Assembly: GCA_002709045.1 (NCBI GenBank)
Contig: PAPJ01000007.1
Coordinates: forward strand, 74,275 to 124,955
Source of the DNA: Planctomycetaceae bacterium
GTDB taxonomy: Bacteria > Planctomycetota > Planctomycetia > Pirellulales > Pirellulaceae
Reading direction: 5' to 3'
Length of the DNA stretch: 50,681 bases
The notes beneath the pieces were generated by a model, which worked only from the letters and a program-made list of their open reading frames with translations, ran no database searches and had not been told where the DNA came from. Every line of letters starts with the position of its first letter. Position 1 is the first letter of the stretch. A program made the translations under genes and the position numbers. This document shows, piece after piece, positions 17,710-26,750 of the stretch.

Positions 17710-19566
17710 TTGTCAACCGGGTTCAATGACGACGCCAAAGAACAGATTCGCCAGATGGTGGATATCGTTGATTTGGTCGGCCAGTCTATTAATCTCGAAC
17801 GTCGGGGCAAACTCTTTCTCGGGCTCTGTCCCTGGCACACTGACAGCCGCCCTAGTCTGCAGGTCGATCCAAATCGACAAACGTGGAAATGCTGGCCCTG
17901 CAATATCGGTGGAGATATTTTCAGTTTTATCATGCAGCGGGAAGGGATTGAGTTCCGCGAATCGCTGGAATTTCTCGCCGATATGGCCGGCGTTGAACTA
18001 AAGAAATCAAACCGACCTCAAGCCGAACCTGGTAGTCCTGACGACAAGCGTACATTATTTAAGGCAGCGGACTGGGCCGCCGAATGCTTCCATCAGTATT
18101 TACTCAATTCTTCGGCAGCAGACGTGGCACGTCAATACCTTCACAATCGAGGAATTACTGCGGAAAGTATTAGGAAATTCAAAATAGGCTACGCCCCCAA
18201 CGAATGGGAATTTTTGCTGCGTGAATCCGGCAGGACGGAGTTTTCACCGCCAGTCCTACACGCATGTGCCTTACTCGGTTTCAGCCAAAGCCGAAAAAAA
18301 TATTACGACTTCTTTCGCGGACGCGTTATGTTTCCCATCCACGATACCCGTGACCGGACCGTGGCGTTTGGTGGTCGTATTCTGCCTCAGTATGCTGACG
18401 AAAAGAATGCTAAGTATGTCAACTCGCCAGAAACAAAAATATTTTCCAAAAGCGAAAATCTATACGGGATAGACTTGGCTATCGATGCCATTCGAAAAGG
18501 TGGTAAAGTCCTTGTCATGGAAGGCTATACCGATGTCATCATGGCGAGTCAATACGGAGTCACTAACGTAGTCGCTGTGCTCGGTACAGCTATCAACGAA
18601 ATCCATGTGCGTAATCTGAAGCGACTCGCCGACGTTGTAACCTTAGTACTCGATGGAGATGATGCCGGTAAAAAGAGAGCAACCGAAGTTCTTGAATACT
18701 TCGTCAAAGGCCAACTTGATTTACGTATTCTTACATTGCCTGAGGGGCAAGATCCCTGCGATTACCTACAGGCCAATGGGACAGAGGCATTTCTACAACT
18801 CACCGAAACAGCCAATGATGCTTTACAACATAAGCTGGACGTAGAATTGGACGGAGTGGATCCCCTTCGGGACACACACGCCGCTAACGCTGCTTTGCAA
18901 AGCATTCTCCAAACAATGGCATTAGTCTCAGGACAACAGGTAATAACCGATGTGGCGGCCAGACAGCGTGAGCAACTTATTATGGGAAGGTTAGCGCGAA
19001 CATTTTCGCTGGAGCATGATGAAATTCACGATCAACTCGTCGCCTTGCGAAATCAGAAAGAAACGCCTAAAAATGCCGACAAGCGAGAAGGATCACCGCC
19101 GCAACACCCCACTCCGCGAAAACGCATCCGTCTGACGCCCATGGAAACTGAATTGCTTGAATTGCTTGTAGAACGACCCGATCTAGCTCCGGGTGCAGCC
19201 AGAGAAATCTATGTTGATGACCTTGCTTCAGATGCAATGAAAGCCATTTATGCAATCTATACCAATCGGGTACTGGAAGGCCTGTCAACAAAATTTGAAG
19301 ACATATTATTAGAAATTGATGACCCGCAACTCAAATTCGTATTGGTTGATAACGCAGAAAACGCTAAAAACAAAGCCAACAAAGTAAACCTTTCCCCGGA
19401 ACAGCGTTTGGATTCATTGATTCGTTCTATTTCCAAGCAGATACGCGACGGTGAACGTCGCGAAATGATGCGGAAATTAGAGAACAAAGAAGTATCAGCG
19501 GACGAAGAGGCCGAATTGCTTCAACAATTAATTGAACAGGAACGCGAAGATCAGGGGCTAACGTAA
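17710..19566 (+). CDS. dnaG: DNA primase DnaG
   Basis: A 618-residue primase that makes RNA primers at the replication fork. The N-terminal CHC2 zinc finger has C40, H43, C61 and C64 (LCPWHTD, KCWPC). The catalytic core and TOPRIM domain follow, with the acidic residue in LVMEGYTDVIMA (~residue 272) and the DGDDAGKK motif (~314-321). The C-terminal ~170 residues form the helicase-interacting region, with a charged linker (~425-450). The start is a TTG at 17710 with no strong Shine-Dalgarno; no better start precedes the conserved N-terminus. rpoD follows 93 bases later, the classical macromolecular-synthesis order. Confidence 0.95.
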   Translation: MSTGFNDDAKEQIRQMVDIVDLVGQSINLERRGKLFLGLCPWHTDSRPSLQVDPNRQTWKCWPCNIGGDIFSFIMQREGIEFRESLEFLADMAGVELKKSNRPQAEPGSPDDKRTLFKAADWAAECFHQYLLNSSAADVARQYLHNRGITAESIRKFKIGYAPNEWEFLLRESGRTEFSPPVLHACALLGFSQSRKKYYDFFRGRVMFPIHDTRDRTVAFGGRILPQYADEKNAKYVNSPETKIFSKSENLYGIDLAIDAIRKGGKVLVMEGYTDVIMASQYGVTNVVAVLGTAINEIHVRNLKRLADVVTLVLDGDDAGKKRATEVLEYFVKGQLDLRILTLPEGQDPCDYLQANGTEAFLQLTETANDALQHKLDVELDGVDPLRDTHAANAALQSILQTMALVSGQQVITDVAARQREQLIMGRLARTFSLEHDEIHDQLVALRNQKETPKNADKREGSPPQHPTPRKRIRLTPMETELLELLVERPDLAPGAAREIYVDDLASDAMKAIYAIYTNRVLEGLSTKFEDILLEIDDPQLKFVLVDNAENAKNKANKVNLSPEQRLDSLIRSISKQIRDGERREMMRKLENKEVSADEEAELLQQLIEQEREDQGLT

Positions 19567-19644
19567 TCCCAGGGATGGGACCATCGTCCAATGATAGCCG
19601 CTTAAAAGCCGTCATTGATACGTCAGATGGAGCGTATGATACGC

Positions 19645-19651
19645 AGGAGGG
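19645..19651 (+). promoter_or_regulatory. Ribosome binding site of rpoD
   Basis: AGGAGGG, eight bases before the GTG at 19660. It decides a GTG start for rpoD, giving an N-terminus ([16 protein letters not shown]) that fits sigma region 1.1. Confidence 0.75.
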
Positions 19652-19659
19652 CATGAGAC

Positions 19660-21327
19660 GTGGAGTTTATCGAAGAAGAGCTTGAATTATTAGTCGTCAA
19701 GGGTAAAACTCAGGGGTACCTGACATTTGACGAGATCAATGAACTGCTTCCGGACGATGAGTTCGACCCGGAAAAGGTCGACGAGCTTCTCATACAGTTA
19801 GAAGACAAAGGCATCAAAATTCTTGATGAGCCGCCTGCTGCACCGGAAACACTTAAGGCAGCTACTGTTTCAGCGAAGCCTAAGGCGGCTAAATCCCCGG
19901 CGTCCGAGCTTACCGCACTTTCGACAAGCGGACTGCCAAAATTAAGTGATGACCCAATCCGCCTCTATCTGGCTCAAATGTCCGAGATTCCTCTACTTAC
20001 ACGACAAGAAGAGATTGATCTGGCAAAAAAAATCGAACGCGCTCGCCGAAAATTCCGACGTAGTGTGCTCTGTTGTGATTATGCACTTCGAACCACTTTT
20101 GAAGCACTTCGTCGAGTCTATCAAGGCGAATTACCCTTTGATCGAACTATTAAAATTTCACTTACCGAGCGGCTCAGTAAAGAACAGATTCAGGCTCGAA
20201 TGCCTCACAATCTAAAAACCCTTGACTACCTTCTCAATGAGAACCATGAGGCATTTTGCCAACTTCTGTCCAGGTCTGCTTCCAGCCAAGATAAAACTGA
20301 TGCCCGACTGCAGTTTATGCGCGGGCGCCAAAAGGCCGTTTGCCTTGTGGAAGAACTGAGCCTGCGGACACGTCGCATCCTCCCCCTCGTGGAACAGTTA
20401 GAGCAATTCGCGAAGCGAATGGAGTTGCTACAAAACGAGATTGCCGAACTAAAAGGACAACGAACCAACGCTGCTAAACACCAACGCACAAACCTAAAAT
20501 GCGAACTCCGAGACCTGATGCTACTAACGCATGAAACACCGAGTAGTTTGCGACATCGCTGTACTGAAATAAAACAACGGTTTGAGCACTATGATGAAGT
20601 CAAGCAACAATTATCAAGCGGTAACCTAAGGCTTGTTGTTTCTATCGCTAAAAAATATCGCAATCGAGGGCTCAGTTTTCTGGATCTAATCCAGGAGGGA
20701 AACACCGGACTAATGCGAGCGGTTGACAAGTATGAATATCGGCGCGGTTTCAAGTTCTCAACATATGCCACCTGGTGGATTCGCCAGGCAATTACTCGGG
20801 CCATCGCTGATCAAGGACGCACCATCCGCATCCCGGTTCATATGATTGACATTCTCTCCAAATTAAGAAATATGCAGAAACAAATGCTGCAGGAACTTGG
20901 TCGCCATCCGTCTTTTGATGAAATGGCCAAACGTTCGAAATTAGAAGTTGATGAAGTACGCCGCATTATGGATATCGGCCGGCATCCGGTATCGCTCGAT
21001 AAACCTGTCGGCGACGGGGAAGACAATAGCTTTGGTGAATTTGTCGAAGATGAAGGCAGTGATAATCCTGTTCGCGCCGCCAATAATGGTCTGTTGCGTA
21101 ACAAGATCGAAGGTTTACTAAAGACGCTTACTTATCGGGAACGCGAGATTATCCGCTTACGATACGGGCTTGGTGACGGTTACACGTACACGCTTGAAGA
21201 AGTCGGCCGAATCTTCAAGGTTACCCGTGAACGCGTTCGCCAAATCGAGGCCAAGGCCGTTCGTAAACTTCAAAATCCAGTTCGCAGTGGTCAGTTGGAG
21301 GGCTTTTTGACAGAGTCCGTCAACTAA
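19660..21327 (+). CDS. rpoD: Primary sigma factor RpoD/SigA
   Basis: A 555-residue housekeeping sigma-70. Region 1.1 (~1-52), an Ala/Lys/Pro linker, region 1.2 (~97-128, [22 protein letters not shown]), a non-conserved helical insertion (~130-310) rich in Arg/Leu/Gln, region 2 (~318-390: [27 protein letters not shown]..., with [10 protein letters not shown]), region 3 (~400-470) and region 4 (~485-550: [41 protein letters not shown]). The TTGACA/TATAAT-like promoters in this window are consistent with it. It is transcribed with dnaG or from its own start and ends at a strong terminator. Confidence 0.95.
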   Translation: MEFIEEELELLVVKGKTQGYLTFDEINELLPDDEFDPEKVDELLIQLEDKGIKILDEPPAAPETLKAATVSAKPKAAKSPASELTALSTSGLPKLSDDPIRLYLAQMSEIPLLTRQEEIDLAKKIERARRKFRRSVLCCDYALRTTFEALRRVYQGELPFDRTIKISLTERLSKEQIQARMPHNLKTLDYLLNENHEAFCQLLSRSASSQDKTDARLQFMRGRQKAVCLVEELSLRTRRILPLVEQLEQFAKRMELLQNEIAELKGQRTNAAKHQRTNLKCELRDLMLLTHETPSSLRHRCTEIKQRFEHYDEVKQQLSSGNLRLVVSIAKKYRNRGLSFLDLIQEGNTGLMRAVDKYEYRRGFKFSTYATWWIRQAITRAIADQGRTIRIPVHMIDILSKLRNMQKQMLQELGRHPSFDEMAKRSKLEVDEVRRIMDIGRHPVSLDKPVGDGEDNSFGEFVEDEGSDNPVRAANNGLLRNKIEGLLKTLTYREREIIRLRYGLGDGYTYTLEEVGRIFKVTRERVRQIEAKAVRKLQNPVRSGQLEGFLTESVN

Positions 21328-21357
21328 TTCGATCTCTCCAATTCCTAAACAACCAAC

Positions 21358-21386
21358 ACCGCTGTCGGTCTGGCAGCGGTTTTTTT
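21358..21386 (+). terminator. Rho-independent terminator of rpoD
   Basis: ACCGCTG (21358-21364) pairs with CAGCGGT (21374-21380) over a nine-base loop and is followed directly by seven T residues. Confidence 0.88.
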
Positions 21387-21447
21387 GTTATTATTTAAGA
21401 ATACTATTTTTGAAAGCACTGGTTGTGCGGAAATGGAGTTCATAACA

Positions 21448-22149
21448 ATGACAACCGTTCTTAATGTCCTAAGGGACTTACATCGCATTCACCAACAACT
21501 TGCGGATATTCAGGAACGTCTCGAACGATGTCCCAAGCTGCTCCATGCTGCACAGGTTAAAGTCAACCAAACCGAAGCCTCGCTGCAGGAAAAAAAACTC
21601 CATATCCAACAACTACAGTTAGCTTCCAAGGAACAGGAACTGATTCTTGAAGAGCGGGCAGCAAAAATCGACGATCGGCAGGCTCGGCTAAAGGAATGCT
21701 CTTCGAATAAAGAATACCAAACACTTAAAGACGAAATTCAGACTGAGGAAGAAGCCAATAATGAACTTGCCGACAAAATTCTATTGGCCTACGAAGTAAT
21801 TGACCAACATCAGGCTCAGGCCAAGGAAATCGAAGACAGTTTCGGCGAAGCACAACAGGAGTATGACACGACTGCCGTAAATGTCGGTAAACGTGAAACG
21901 TCTCTGAAAGTGGATTTAGATCGCATACAAACGGAGCTGGCCTCCACGGAAAGTGGTCTTCCCTCAGAATTTGTTAGTGAATACCAACGCCTAACTTCAA
22001 AACGCGGGGCAGGTGCTTTGGGGGGTGTATCTAACAACTGCTGTGGAAATTGTTATCAACAGATTACAGCCCAAATGATGAATAACGTATTGACTGGTAA
22101 ATTGACAATATGCGGTAGTTGCGGAGCGATACTGTATCCGGAAGAGTAA
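21448..22149 (+). CDS. Coiled-coil C4 zinc-ribbon protein (CT398-like)
   Basis: A 233-residue protein with a long N-terminal coiled coil (~5-175; heptads rich in Leu/Gln/Glu/Lys) including the family motif SSNKEYQTLKDEI, then a C-terminal C4 zinc ribbon (CCGNC ... ICGSCGAIL). This matches the zf-RING_7 family (CT398/HP0958-like), thought to act as a chaperone or RNA/protein adaptor, for example in flagellar systems; its role here is unknown. The start is ATG 21448 because GGAG lies nine bases upstream; an upstream in-frame start at 21385 would overlap the rpoD terminator. It is bracketed by terminators and is probably monocistronic. Confidence 0.85.
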   Translation: MTTVLNVLRDLHRIHQQLADIQERLERCPKLLHAAQVKVNQTEASLQEKKLHIQQLQLASKEQELILEERAAKIDDRQARLKECSSNKEYQTLKDEIQTEEEANNELADKILLAYEVIDQHQAQAKEIEDSFGEAQQEYDTTAVNVGKRETSLKVDLDRIQTELASTESGLPSEFVSEYQRLTSKRGAGALGGVSNNCCGNCYQQITAQMMNNVLTGKLTICGSCGAILYPEE

Positions 22150-22216
22150 CCAGAACTGTTCTCTTTACACCCGATAGGTTATTAATCAGAATAATATAGA
22201 TCGAGGCAACAATACG

Positions 22217-22246
22217 CGACTCCTGTCAAAAACAGGAGTCGTTTTT
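22217..22246 (+). terminator. Rho-independent terminator
   Basis: A perfect 10-bp stem, CGACTCCTGT (22217-22226) with ACAGGAGTCG (22232-22241), five-base loop, followed by TTTTT. It separates the zinc-ribbon gene from greA. Confidence 0.9.
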
Positions 22247-22291
22247 GCTTTTACTATTTTCACACACAAACGCGAAGTAACGAGGTTCAAC

Positions 22292-22768
22292 ATGGGTGAT
22301 AGCATCCCAATGACACGTGACGCATATCAGCGTAAACGTGACGAAGTCGAACATATGGAAAAAGTCCTTATGCCCGAGATAGCCGAAAAAATTGCGGTGG
22401 CTCGGGACGAGGGTGACCTCAAAGAAAATGCCGAGTTCCATGCACAGCGTGAAGCGCAGGGAATGCTGCAGGCAAAAATAAATCAAATCAAAGGCGATCT
22501 GGGACGAGCGCAGATCATTGATACTTCAAATATCCCTAAAGACGAAGTGGCTTTCGGTGCAACTGTTAAAGTACTCGATATCGACTTTAATGACGAAGAG
22601 GAAATGACACTCGTCGGTTCCGGTGACGAAGACTATGACGCCGGTAAGTACCTTATTACCAGCCCGATTGGACAGGGGTTGCTGGGACGCAAGGTCGGAG
22701 AAGAGGTGGAGATCGAAGTCCCCAGCGGAACCCTAAAGTTCCGTATTCTGGAGATCCGATACGAATAG
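22292..22768 (+). CDS. greA: Transcription elongation factor GreA
   Basis: A 158-residue GreA: it enters the RNA polymerase secondary channel and stimulates cleavage of backtracked RNA. The N-terminal coiled coil carries the tip motif [18 protein letters not shown] (residues 37-54) with acidic D39, E40 and D42. The C-terminal FKBP-like domain ends in [18 protein letters not shown] and the typical F-x-I-x-x-I. Length is normal. GAGG six bases before ATG 22292 serves as ribosome site. It ends at a strong terminator. Confidence 0.95.
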   Translation: MGDSIPMTRDAYQRKRDEVEHMEKVLMPEIAEKIAVARDEGDLKENAEFHAQREAQGMLQAKINQIKGDLGRAQIIDTSNIPKDEVAFGATVKVLDIDFNDEEEMTLVGSGDEDYDAGKYLITSPIGQGLLGRKVGEEVEIEVPSGTLKFRILEIRYE

Positions 22769-22794
22769 ACCGTTCCATTATCGCTTCCAATACC

Positions 22795-22839
22795 AACGCT
22801 CCCCCCATCACCATCGGTTATGCGGGGAGCGTTCTTTTT
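22795..22839 (+). terminator. Rho-independent terminator of greA
   Basis: A perfect 10-bp stem, AACGCTCCCC (22795-22804) with GGGGAGCGTT (22824-22833), 19-base loop, followed by CTTTTTT. Confidence 0.88.
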
Positions 22840-22858
22840 TACATTAATAGCACTCCTT

Positions 22859-23617
22859 ATGACATCTTCTGAAATCCACACACTTACCGACATGGTCCGT
22901 AAGGCAAAACATATAACCGCCTTTACCGGCGCCGGGATGAGTACGGACAGCGGTATTCCTGACTTTCGCTCATCAGAAGGTAAATGGTCTAAGGTTACCC
23001 CTGTCATGTTCCAGGACTTCATACAGGACGACGACTCACGATTCGAATATTGGCGTCAGAAAAGCGAGGCCTTTGAGTCTTTTGGCGACGCCCAGCCTAA
23101 TACAGGGCACCAGTTACTTGCTTACTGGGAGCAACACCGGACATTAAACGGAATTGTCACACAAAACATTGATGGATTACATCAGGATGCTGGCAATCAA
23201 CTTGTCATCGAACTCCATGGAACTGAACGGGAGGTCCATTGCCTGCAGTGTGAGTTTCGGGACAACGCTGAAGAATACAATAAACGCTTTCTCGCCAACC
23301 GTGTAATCCCTGACTGCCCCGCCTGTCAGACTGGCTTATTGAAACATGCGACGATTTCCTTCGGGCAACAACTCGATGAAACCGTTCTGCGCGCCGCCAC
23401 GACACTGATGCGTAAGGCCGATCTTCTGATCGTGATGGGATCCTCTCTGGTCGTGGAACCTGCTGCCTCGCTCCCAGTGATTGCCAAACAAAATGGCGCT
23501 AAGCTAGTCATCATTAATCGCGATCATACCCAACTTGACTCGTTTGCAGATCTAGTGATCAATGAAAGCATCACTCATACCATTCAGGCTACGGAAGACC
23601 TTCTCAGGCAACCATAG
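22859..23617 (+). CDS. Sirtuin NAD-dependent protein deacylase
   Basis: A 252-residue Sir2 protein that removes acyl groups from lysines using NAD+. It shows the NAD-binding GAGMST (24-29) and PDFRS (34-38), QNID (102-105), catalytic H120 (ELHG), and the zinc ligands C128, C131, C153 and C156. MGSSLVVEPA and INRDHT close the Rossmann fold. It resembles the class III/II-type sirtuins of bacteria, and the exact acyl preference is not decided. ATG 22859 is chosen because the upstream in-frame frame runs into the greA terminator. It has no clear Shine-Dalgarno. Confidence 0.9.
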   Translation: MTSSEIHTLTDMVRKAKHITAFTGAGMSTDSGIPDFRSSEGKWSKVTPVMFQDFIQDDDSRFEYWRQKSEAFESFGDAQPNTGHQLLAYWEQHRTLNGIVTQNIDGLHQDAGNQLVIELHGTEREVHCLQCEFRDNAEEYNKRFLANRVIPDCPACQTGLLKHATISFGQQLDETVLRAATTLMRKADLLIVMGSSLVVEPAASLPVIAKQNGAKLVIINRDHTQLDSFADLVINESITHTIQATEDLLRQP

Positions 23618-23726
23618 AAGGCTGCCAGTTGTGATATTGAGTCATCAACCATAAATTCGTAACATTAGGCTACTTATAGTAAAAGTTGCATCACCTTCTA
23701 ACGCCGGCTCCACCTAAGATCTGCCA

Positions 23727-24152
23727 ATGACTGATACCGACGGAAAATTAGTAATCCGAGAAGCAACGATGGATGATTTAGCTAACGTCCAGCTATTGCT
23801 GCAGCCGTTTGTTGTTCAACGCCTGCTGCTTCCCCGTACTCCGGGCGACCTAGCCGTTCTGATGCAACACGCATTTATCGCTAATATTGGCGAGCAGGTG
23901 ATCGGTTTTTCCGCCATCGAAATATATTCTCAAAAGCTTGCTGAAATACAGTGTCTGGCCGTGGATCAAAACCATCATGGAAGAGGTATCGGAAAACAAC
24001 TGGTTGCCAAATGCGTTCACCGGGCTAGGCAGCACAACGTACGCGAGGTGATGGCGATTTCCGCTTCGGATGAGTTTCTTAAGCAGTGCGGATTTGACTA
24101 TTCACTGCCTGACCAAAAACGGGCTTTATTCTATAGAACCGATCAGCTCTAG
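23727..24152 (+). CDS. GNAT family N-acetyltransferase (ArgA-like short type)
   Basis: A 141-residue single GNAT domain. The N-terminal IREATMDDLANVQLLL, the LLPRTPGDL segment, the AEIQCLAVDQNHHGRGIGKQLV acetyl-CoA pyrophosphate-binding block (HGRGIG) and the C-terminal FLKQCGF are typical. The pattern of LLPR and AEI resembles short N-acetylglutamate synthases, but no arginine gene is adjacent, so the substrate is uncertain. ATG 23727. It lies in the plus-strand block between the sirtuin and the oxidoreductase, and a link between acetyltransferase and sirtuin is possible but not shown. Confidence 0.8.
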   Translation: MTDTDGKLVIREATMDDLANVQLLLQPFVVQRLLLPRTPGDLAVLMQHAFIANIGEQVIGFSAIEIYSQKLAEIQCLAVDQNHHGRGIGKQLVAKCVHRARQHNVREVMAISASDEFLKQCGFDYSLPDQKRALFYRTDQL

Positions 24153-24177
24153 CACTATTCTGACCAAAAGTATTTAA

Positions 24178-24206
24178 GTGGCAGATCAGAGCGAGTTCCT
24201 TATAAT
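24178..24206 (+). promoter_or_regulatory. Sigma70-like promoter of the oxidoreductase gene
   Basis: GTGGCA (24178-24183, 4 of 6 to TTGACA), 17-base spacer, perfect TATAAT (24201-24206). Predicted start about 24213, 32 bases before ATG 24245. Confidence 0.45.
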
Positions 24207-24244
24207 GACTTTTTTAATGATCGGTATTAAATGGAGTCTCACTC

Positions 24245-25588
24245 ATGGATCGTCGTCGATTCTTAAGTTCTTCGGCTGCTAGTAGTATTGCAGCCGGTTC
24301 TGTGGCGTTATACGAGCGCCGACTGGCAGCCCGCAGTGTTGGGCCCAACGATCGTATTCGAATCGGGATGGTGGGTACGCATGGCCGCGCGGGCGCTCTA
24401 ATGCGCGTTTTTGCCGGACAGAGCGATGTAGATGTGGTGGCACTGGCTGATGTCGATACACGTTATCACGACGCTGCTGTCGAAGCCGTCAAAAACATTG
24501 CCGGAAATACACCTCGGGTTTACACAGATTTCAGGCACATCATAGATGATAATACGATTGACGCTGTAGTTGTCGGAACGCCCGACCACTGGCACGCCAT
24601 ACCTACTATCATGGCTTGTCAGGCCGGTAAGGATGTTTATGTCGAAAAACCTGATGGCCACAATATCCTCGAAGGACAAACCATGGTGCGTGCAATGAAC
24701 AAGCATAAACGGATTGTCCAAATGGGCACCCAGGCACGGACCAGTGAACATTTCCGATCAGCCATTGACTGGATCAGCGAAGGCCATTTAGGCATTGTGC
24801 TGGTAGCCAAAGCCTGGGAATCTGCAAAGCAGGGCAGCATTGGCAAACCCGCTGATTCTCAACCACCAGCAGGCGTGGACTATGATCTCTGGCTCGGCCC
24901 GGCACCACAACGTGCTTTTAACCCACGGCGTTTCCACGGACATTGGCGGTGGTTTTTTGACTATGGTACCGGTGATTTAGGTAATGATGGCGTACACCGC
25001 ATTGATATTGCCCGCTGGGCTCTCGATACTGCGGGCCTGGCACAAGGAATGGATCCTCTCTATATGCCCACTCGAATTAGCGGTCTGGGAGGTAAGTGGT
25101 ACTTTGATGATATGCAGCAATGGCCAGACTCGTTGCAAGCAACCTATGAATACGGTGATCGTGATGATGAAAAACCCGGGCGTTTGCTTTCGTATGAAAT
25201 GCGGCTTTGGACACCCTATCGCTATAACGAAGAAACGGAAGGCGCCATCCTCTATGGGGACAAAGGCTATATCATCATTGGTAACCGTCGTTGGAGAGCC
25301 TTTGCCCCTGATGGGCGGGTGCTCGCACAGGCAGCTGGCGAAAACAGCGGGGCTAGCCATATGAGAAATTTCCTCGATTGCATGCGGTCGCGCAAACGGC
25401 CAAATGCTGATCTGGAAACGGTGGGACATCCATCCTCTATCCTCTGTCATGCCGCCAATGTTTCCTGGCGCGTCGGCCGACAGTTAACGCTCGATCCTGA
25501 TACCGAGCTTTTTATTGATGATGAGGAGGCAAATGCATTGAGAACACGTCCGGAATACCGCAAACCATGGGAATTGCCGCAGGTCTAG
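24245..25588 (+). CDS. Tat-exported Gfo/Idh/MocA family oxidoreductase
   Basis: A 447-residue NAD(P)-dependent sugar-type oxidoreductase. The N-terminus is a twin-arginine signal (MDRRRFLSSSAASSIAAG). A Rossmann domain follows (IRIGMVGTHGRAG, ~38-50; ALADVD), with the family EKP motif in VYVEKPDGHN. The C-terminal domain contains FDYGTGDLGNDGVHRIDIARW. Planctomycetes carry many such paralogues, probably working on sugars in the periplasm; the substrate is unknown. GGAG (24232-24235) lies nine bases before ATG 24245. The stop is seven bases from the convergent arsC. Confidence 0.9.
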   Translation: MDRRRFLSSSAASSIAAGSVALYERRLAARSVGPNDRIRIGMVGTHGRAGALMRVFAGQSDVDVVALADVDTRYHDAAVEAVKNIAGNTPRVYTDFRHIIDDNTIDAVVVGTPDHWHAIPTIMACQAGKDVYVEKPDGHNILEGQTMVRAMNKHKRIVQMGTQARTSEHFRSAIDWISEGHLGIVLVAKAWESAKQGSIGKPADSQPPAGVDYDLWLGPAPQRAFNPRRFHGHWRWFFDYGTGDLGNDGVHRIDIARWALDTAGLAQGMDPLYMPTRISGLGGKWYFDDMQQWPDSLQATYEYGDRDDEKPGRLLSYEMRLWTPYRYNEETEGAILYGDKGYIIIGNRRWRAFAPDGRVLAQAAGENSGASHMRNFLDCMRSRKRPNADLETVGHPSSILCHAANVSWRVGRQLTLDPDTELFIDDEEANALRTRPEYRKPWELPQV

Positions 25589-25595
25589 ATACCGG

Positions 25596-26015
25596 TTATT
25601 CACCGTGTCTGAGGAATTTATTAATCCGCCCGGAAATCTGATCGCGTACCTCTCGAAAATGATTTACAATCTGCTCGTCCGTACCTGTCGCTTCAGCAGG
25701 GTCTTCAAACGGCCAATGGTCATGCGGGGTATTACCGGGAAATACCGGACAGGTCTCTACCGCATTATCACAAACGGTAACGACTAAATCAAAGCTGCGG
25801 TCACTGTAGATATCTACGTGCTCACTAATTCCATCGGTCAGATCCACACCCAACTCCTGCATCACCTGAATTGCCGTCGGGTGAACATAGCCTGAAGGAC
25901 TTGAACCTGCGGAAAATCCCTGCCATTGATTATTGGAGAGCAACGCAAACAATCGCTCTGCCATTTGACTACGGCATGAATTACCGGTACAGAGAACGAG
26001 GACCTGTTTAGACAT
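25596..26015 (-). CDS. arsC: Thioredoxin-coupled arsenate reductase ArsC
   Basis: A 139-residue low-molecular-weight-phosphatase-type protein. The CX5R loop is C9-TGNSC-R15, and a redox pair lies at C82 and C89 (TVCDNAVETC). These positions match the S. aureus-type thioredoxin-dependent arsenate reductase (C10/C82/C89), which reduces arsenate to arsenite. DHWPFEDPAEA is typical too. ATG 26015 is preferred over TTG 26033, with GGAG about ten bases upstream. No arsB, acr3 or arsR is nearby. It follows the DUF3467 gene by 48 bases and may be the last gene of that operon. Confidence 0.88.
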   Translation of the reverse strand: MSKQVLVLCTGNSCRSQMAERLFALLSNNQWQGFSAGSSPSGYVHPTAIQVMQELGVDLTDGISEHVDIYSDRSFDLVVTVCDNAVETCPVFPGNTPHDHWPFEDPAEATGTDEQIVNHFREVRDQISGRINKFLRHGE

Positions 26016-26063
26016 CTGACTTACTCCGACCAAACCATTTTTGGTGCCACTCTCAAACCATTC

Positions 26064-26726
26064 TTACTGGGACGTATTACGGCGCGCCACAAACTGCGAA
26101 TAAGTGCGTTTCATCGATTGTAGTACCCGCATCAGTTGGGGAGCGGAAAGAAAAATTCGCGAGGTCACAATCGATTTCGGATAGAGATTTGCAATAAAGT
26201 CCAGCTTAAACTCAGATGCTGAATGCCCGATCATCAGGGCATTTGCATAAACGCCGTTTTCCACTTCCGGCTCGAGGCGAATGTCATCATAAACATCCTG
26301 AGCAGAAGGCTCGCTATTGTCATTGCCTACCGTTGCTCCAGACTCGCCAATCCCAACTAATTGTTCTGAAGTCAAATCCTCAGCGGTAAGTTTCTCTTTT
26401 ACGTTAGGTTCAGTCTGCCCCGCAGCAGGTTCTGCTACCGTACTGCCGTCAACAATCGGACCATAGCGATCCTCATGACCTTCCACATTGCGCTCAATGG
26501 CATCAATAATCCGATGCATCGCACCATGCGGGATAATGACCCGAGACACCACGCAGGTCGGAGAACCAAGATTTTGTACAAAGTCAACGATGAATTCACT
26601 GCCACCGGTTAACAGCACCACCCCCGTACTAAACACCCCGCGACTCGCACCTTCAGAAACGCGTGCGGCCACAGTATTCGCATGAACAGAACCCGATTGT
26701 GGTCGATCCTCCGAATCGTCGTTCAT
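26064..26726 (-). CDS. Tandem DUF3467-like protein
   Basis: A 220-residue protein with two related halves. Residues ~22-90 (VVLLTGGSEFIVDFVQNL ... SRVIIPHGAMHRIIDAI) and ~148-215 (ANALMIGHSASEFKLDFIANL ... SRIFLSAPQLMRVLQSM) both show the DUF3467 pattern of a beta hairpin with EF-x-x-DF, then SR-x-x-x-x-P-x-x-M and a helix. A ~55-residue acidic linker joins them. DUF3467 is normally a single short unit of unknown function, so this is a duplicated version. The gene lies 24 bases after the DUF1552 gene on the same strand. Confidence 0.72.
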   Translation of the reverse strand: MNDDSEDRPQSGSVHANTVAARVSEGASRGVFSTGVVLLTGGSEFIVDFVQNLGSPTCVVSRVIIPHGAMHRIIDAIERNVEGHEDRYGPIVDGSTVAEPAAGQTEPNVKEKLTAEDLTSEQLVGIGESGATVGNDNSEPSAQDVYDDIRLEPEVENGVYANALMIGHSASEFKLDFIANLYPKSIVTSRIFLSAPQLMRVLQSMKRTYSQFVARRNTSQ

Positions 26727-26750
26727 TGTCCGAGATACTCCGAAGAATTC

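Noticed and set aside
17553..17933. Minus-strand frame of 126 codons upstream of and into dnaG
   Set aside because: Runs antisense through the primase zinc finger; no motif and no ribosome site.
21385..21447. Upstream start for the zinc-ribbon coiled-coil gene
   Set aside because: It begins inside the T-tract of the rpoD terminator; GGAG and the conserved N-terminus support 21448.
22820..22858. N-terminal extension of the sirtuin
   Set aside because: Would be translated from inside the greA terminator hairpin; the conserved protein starts at 22859.
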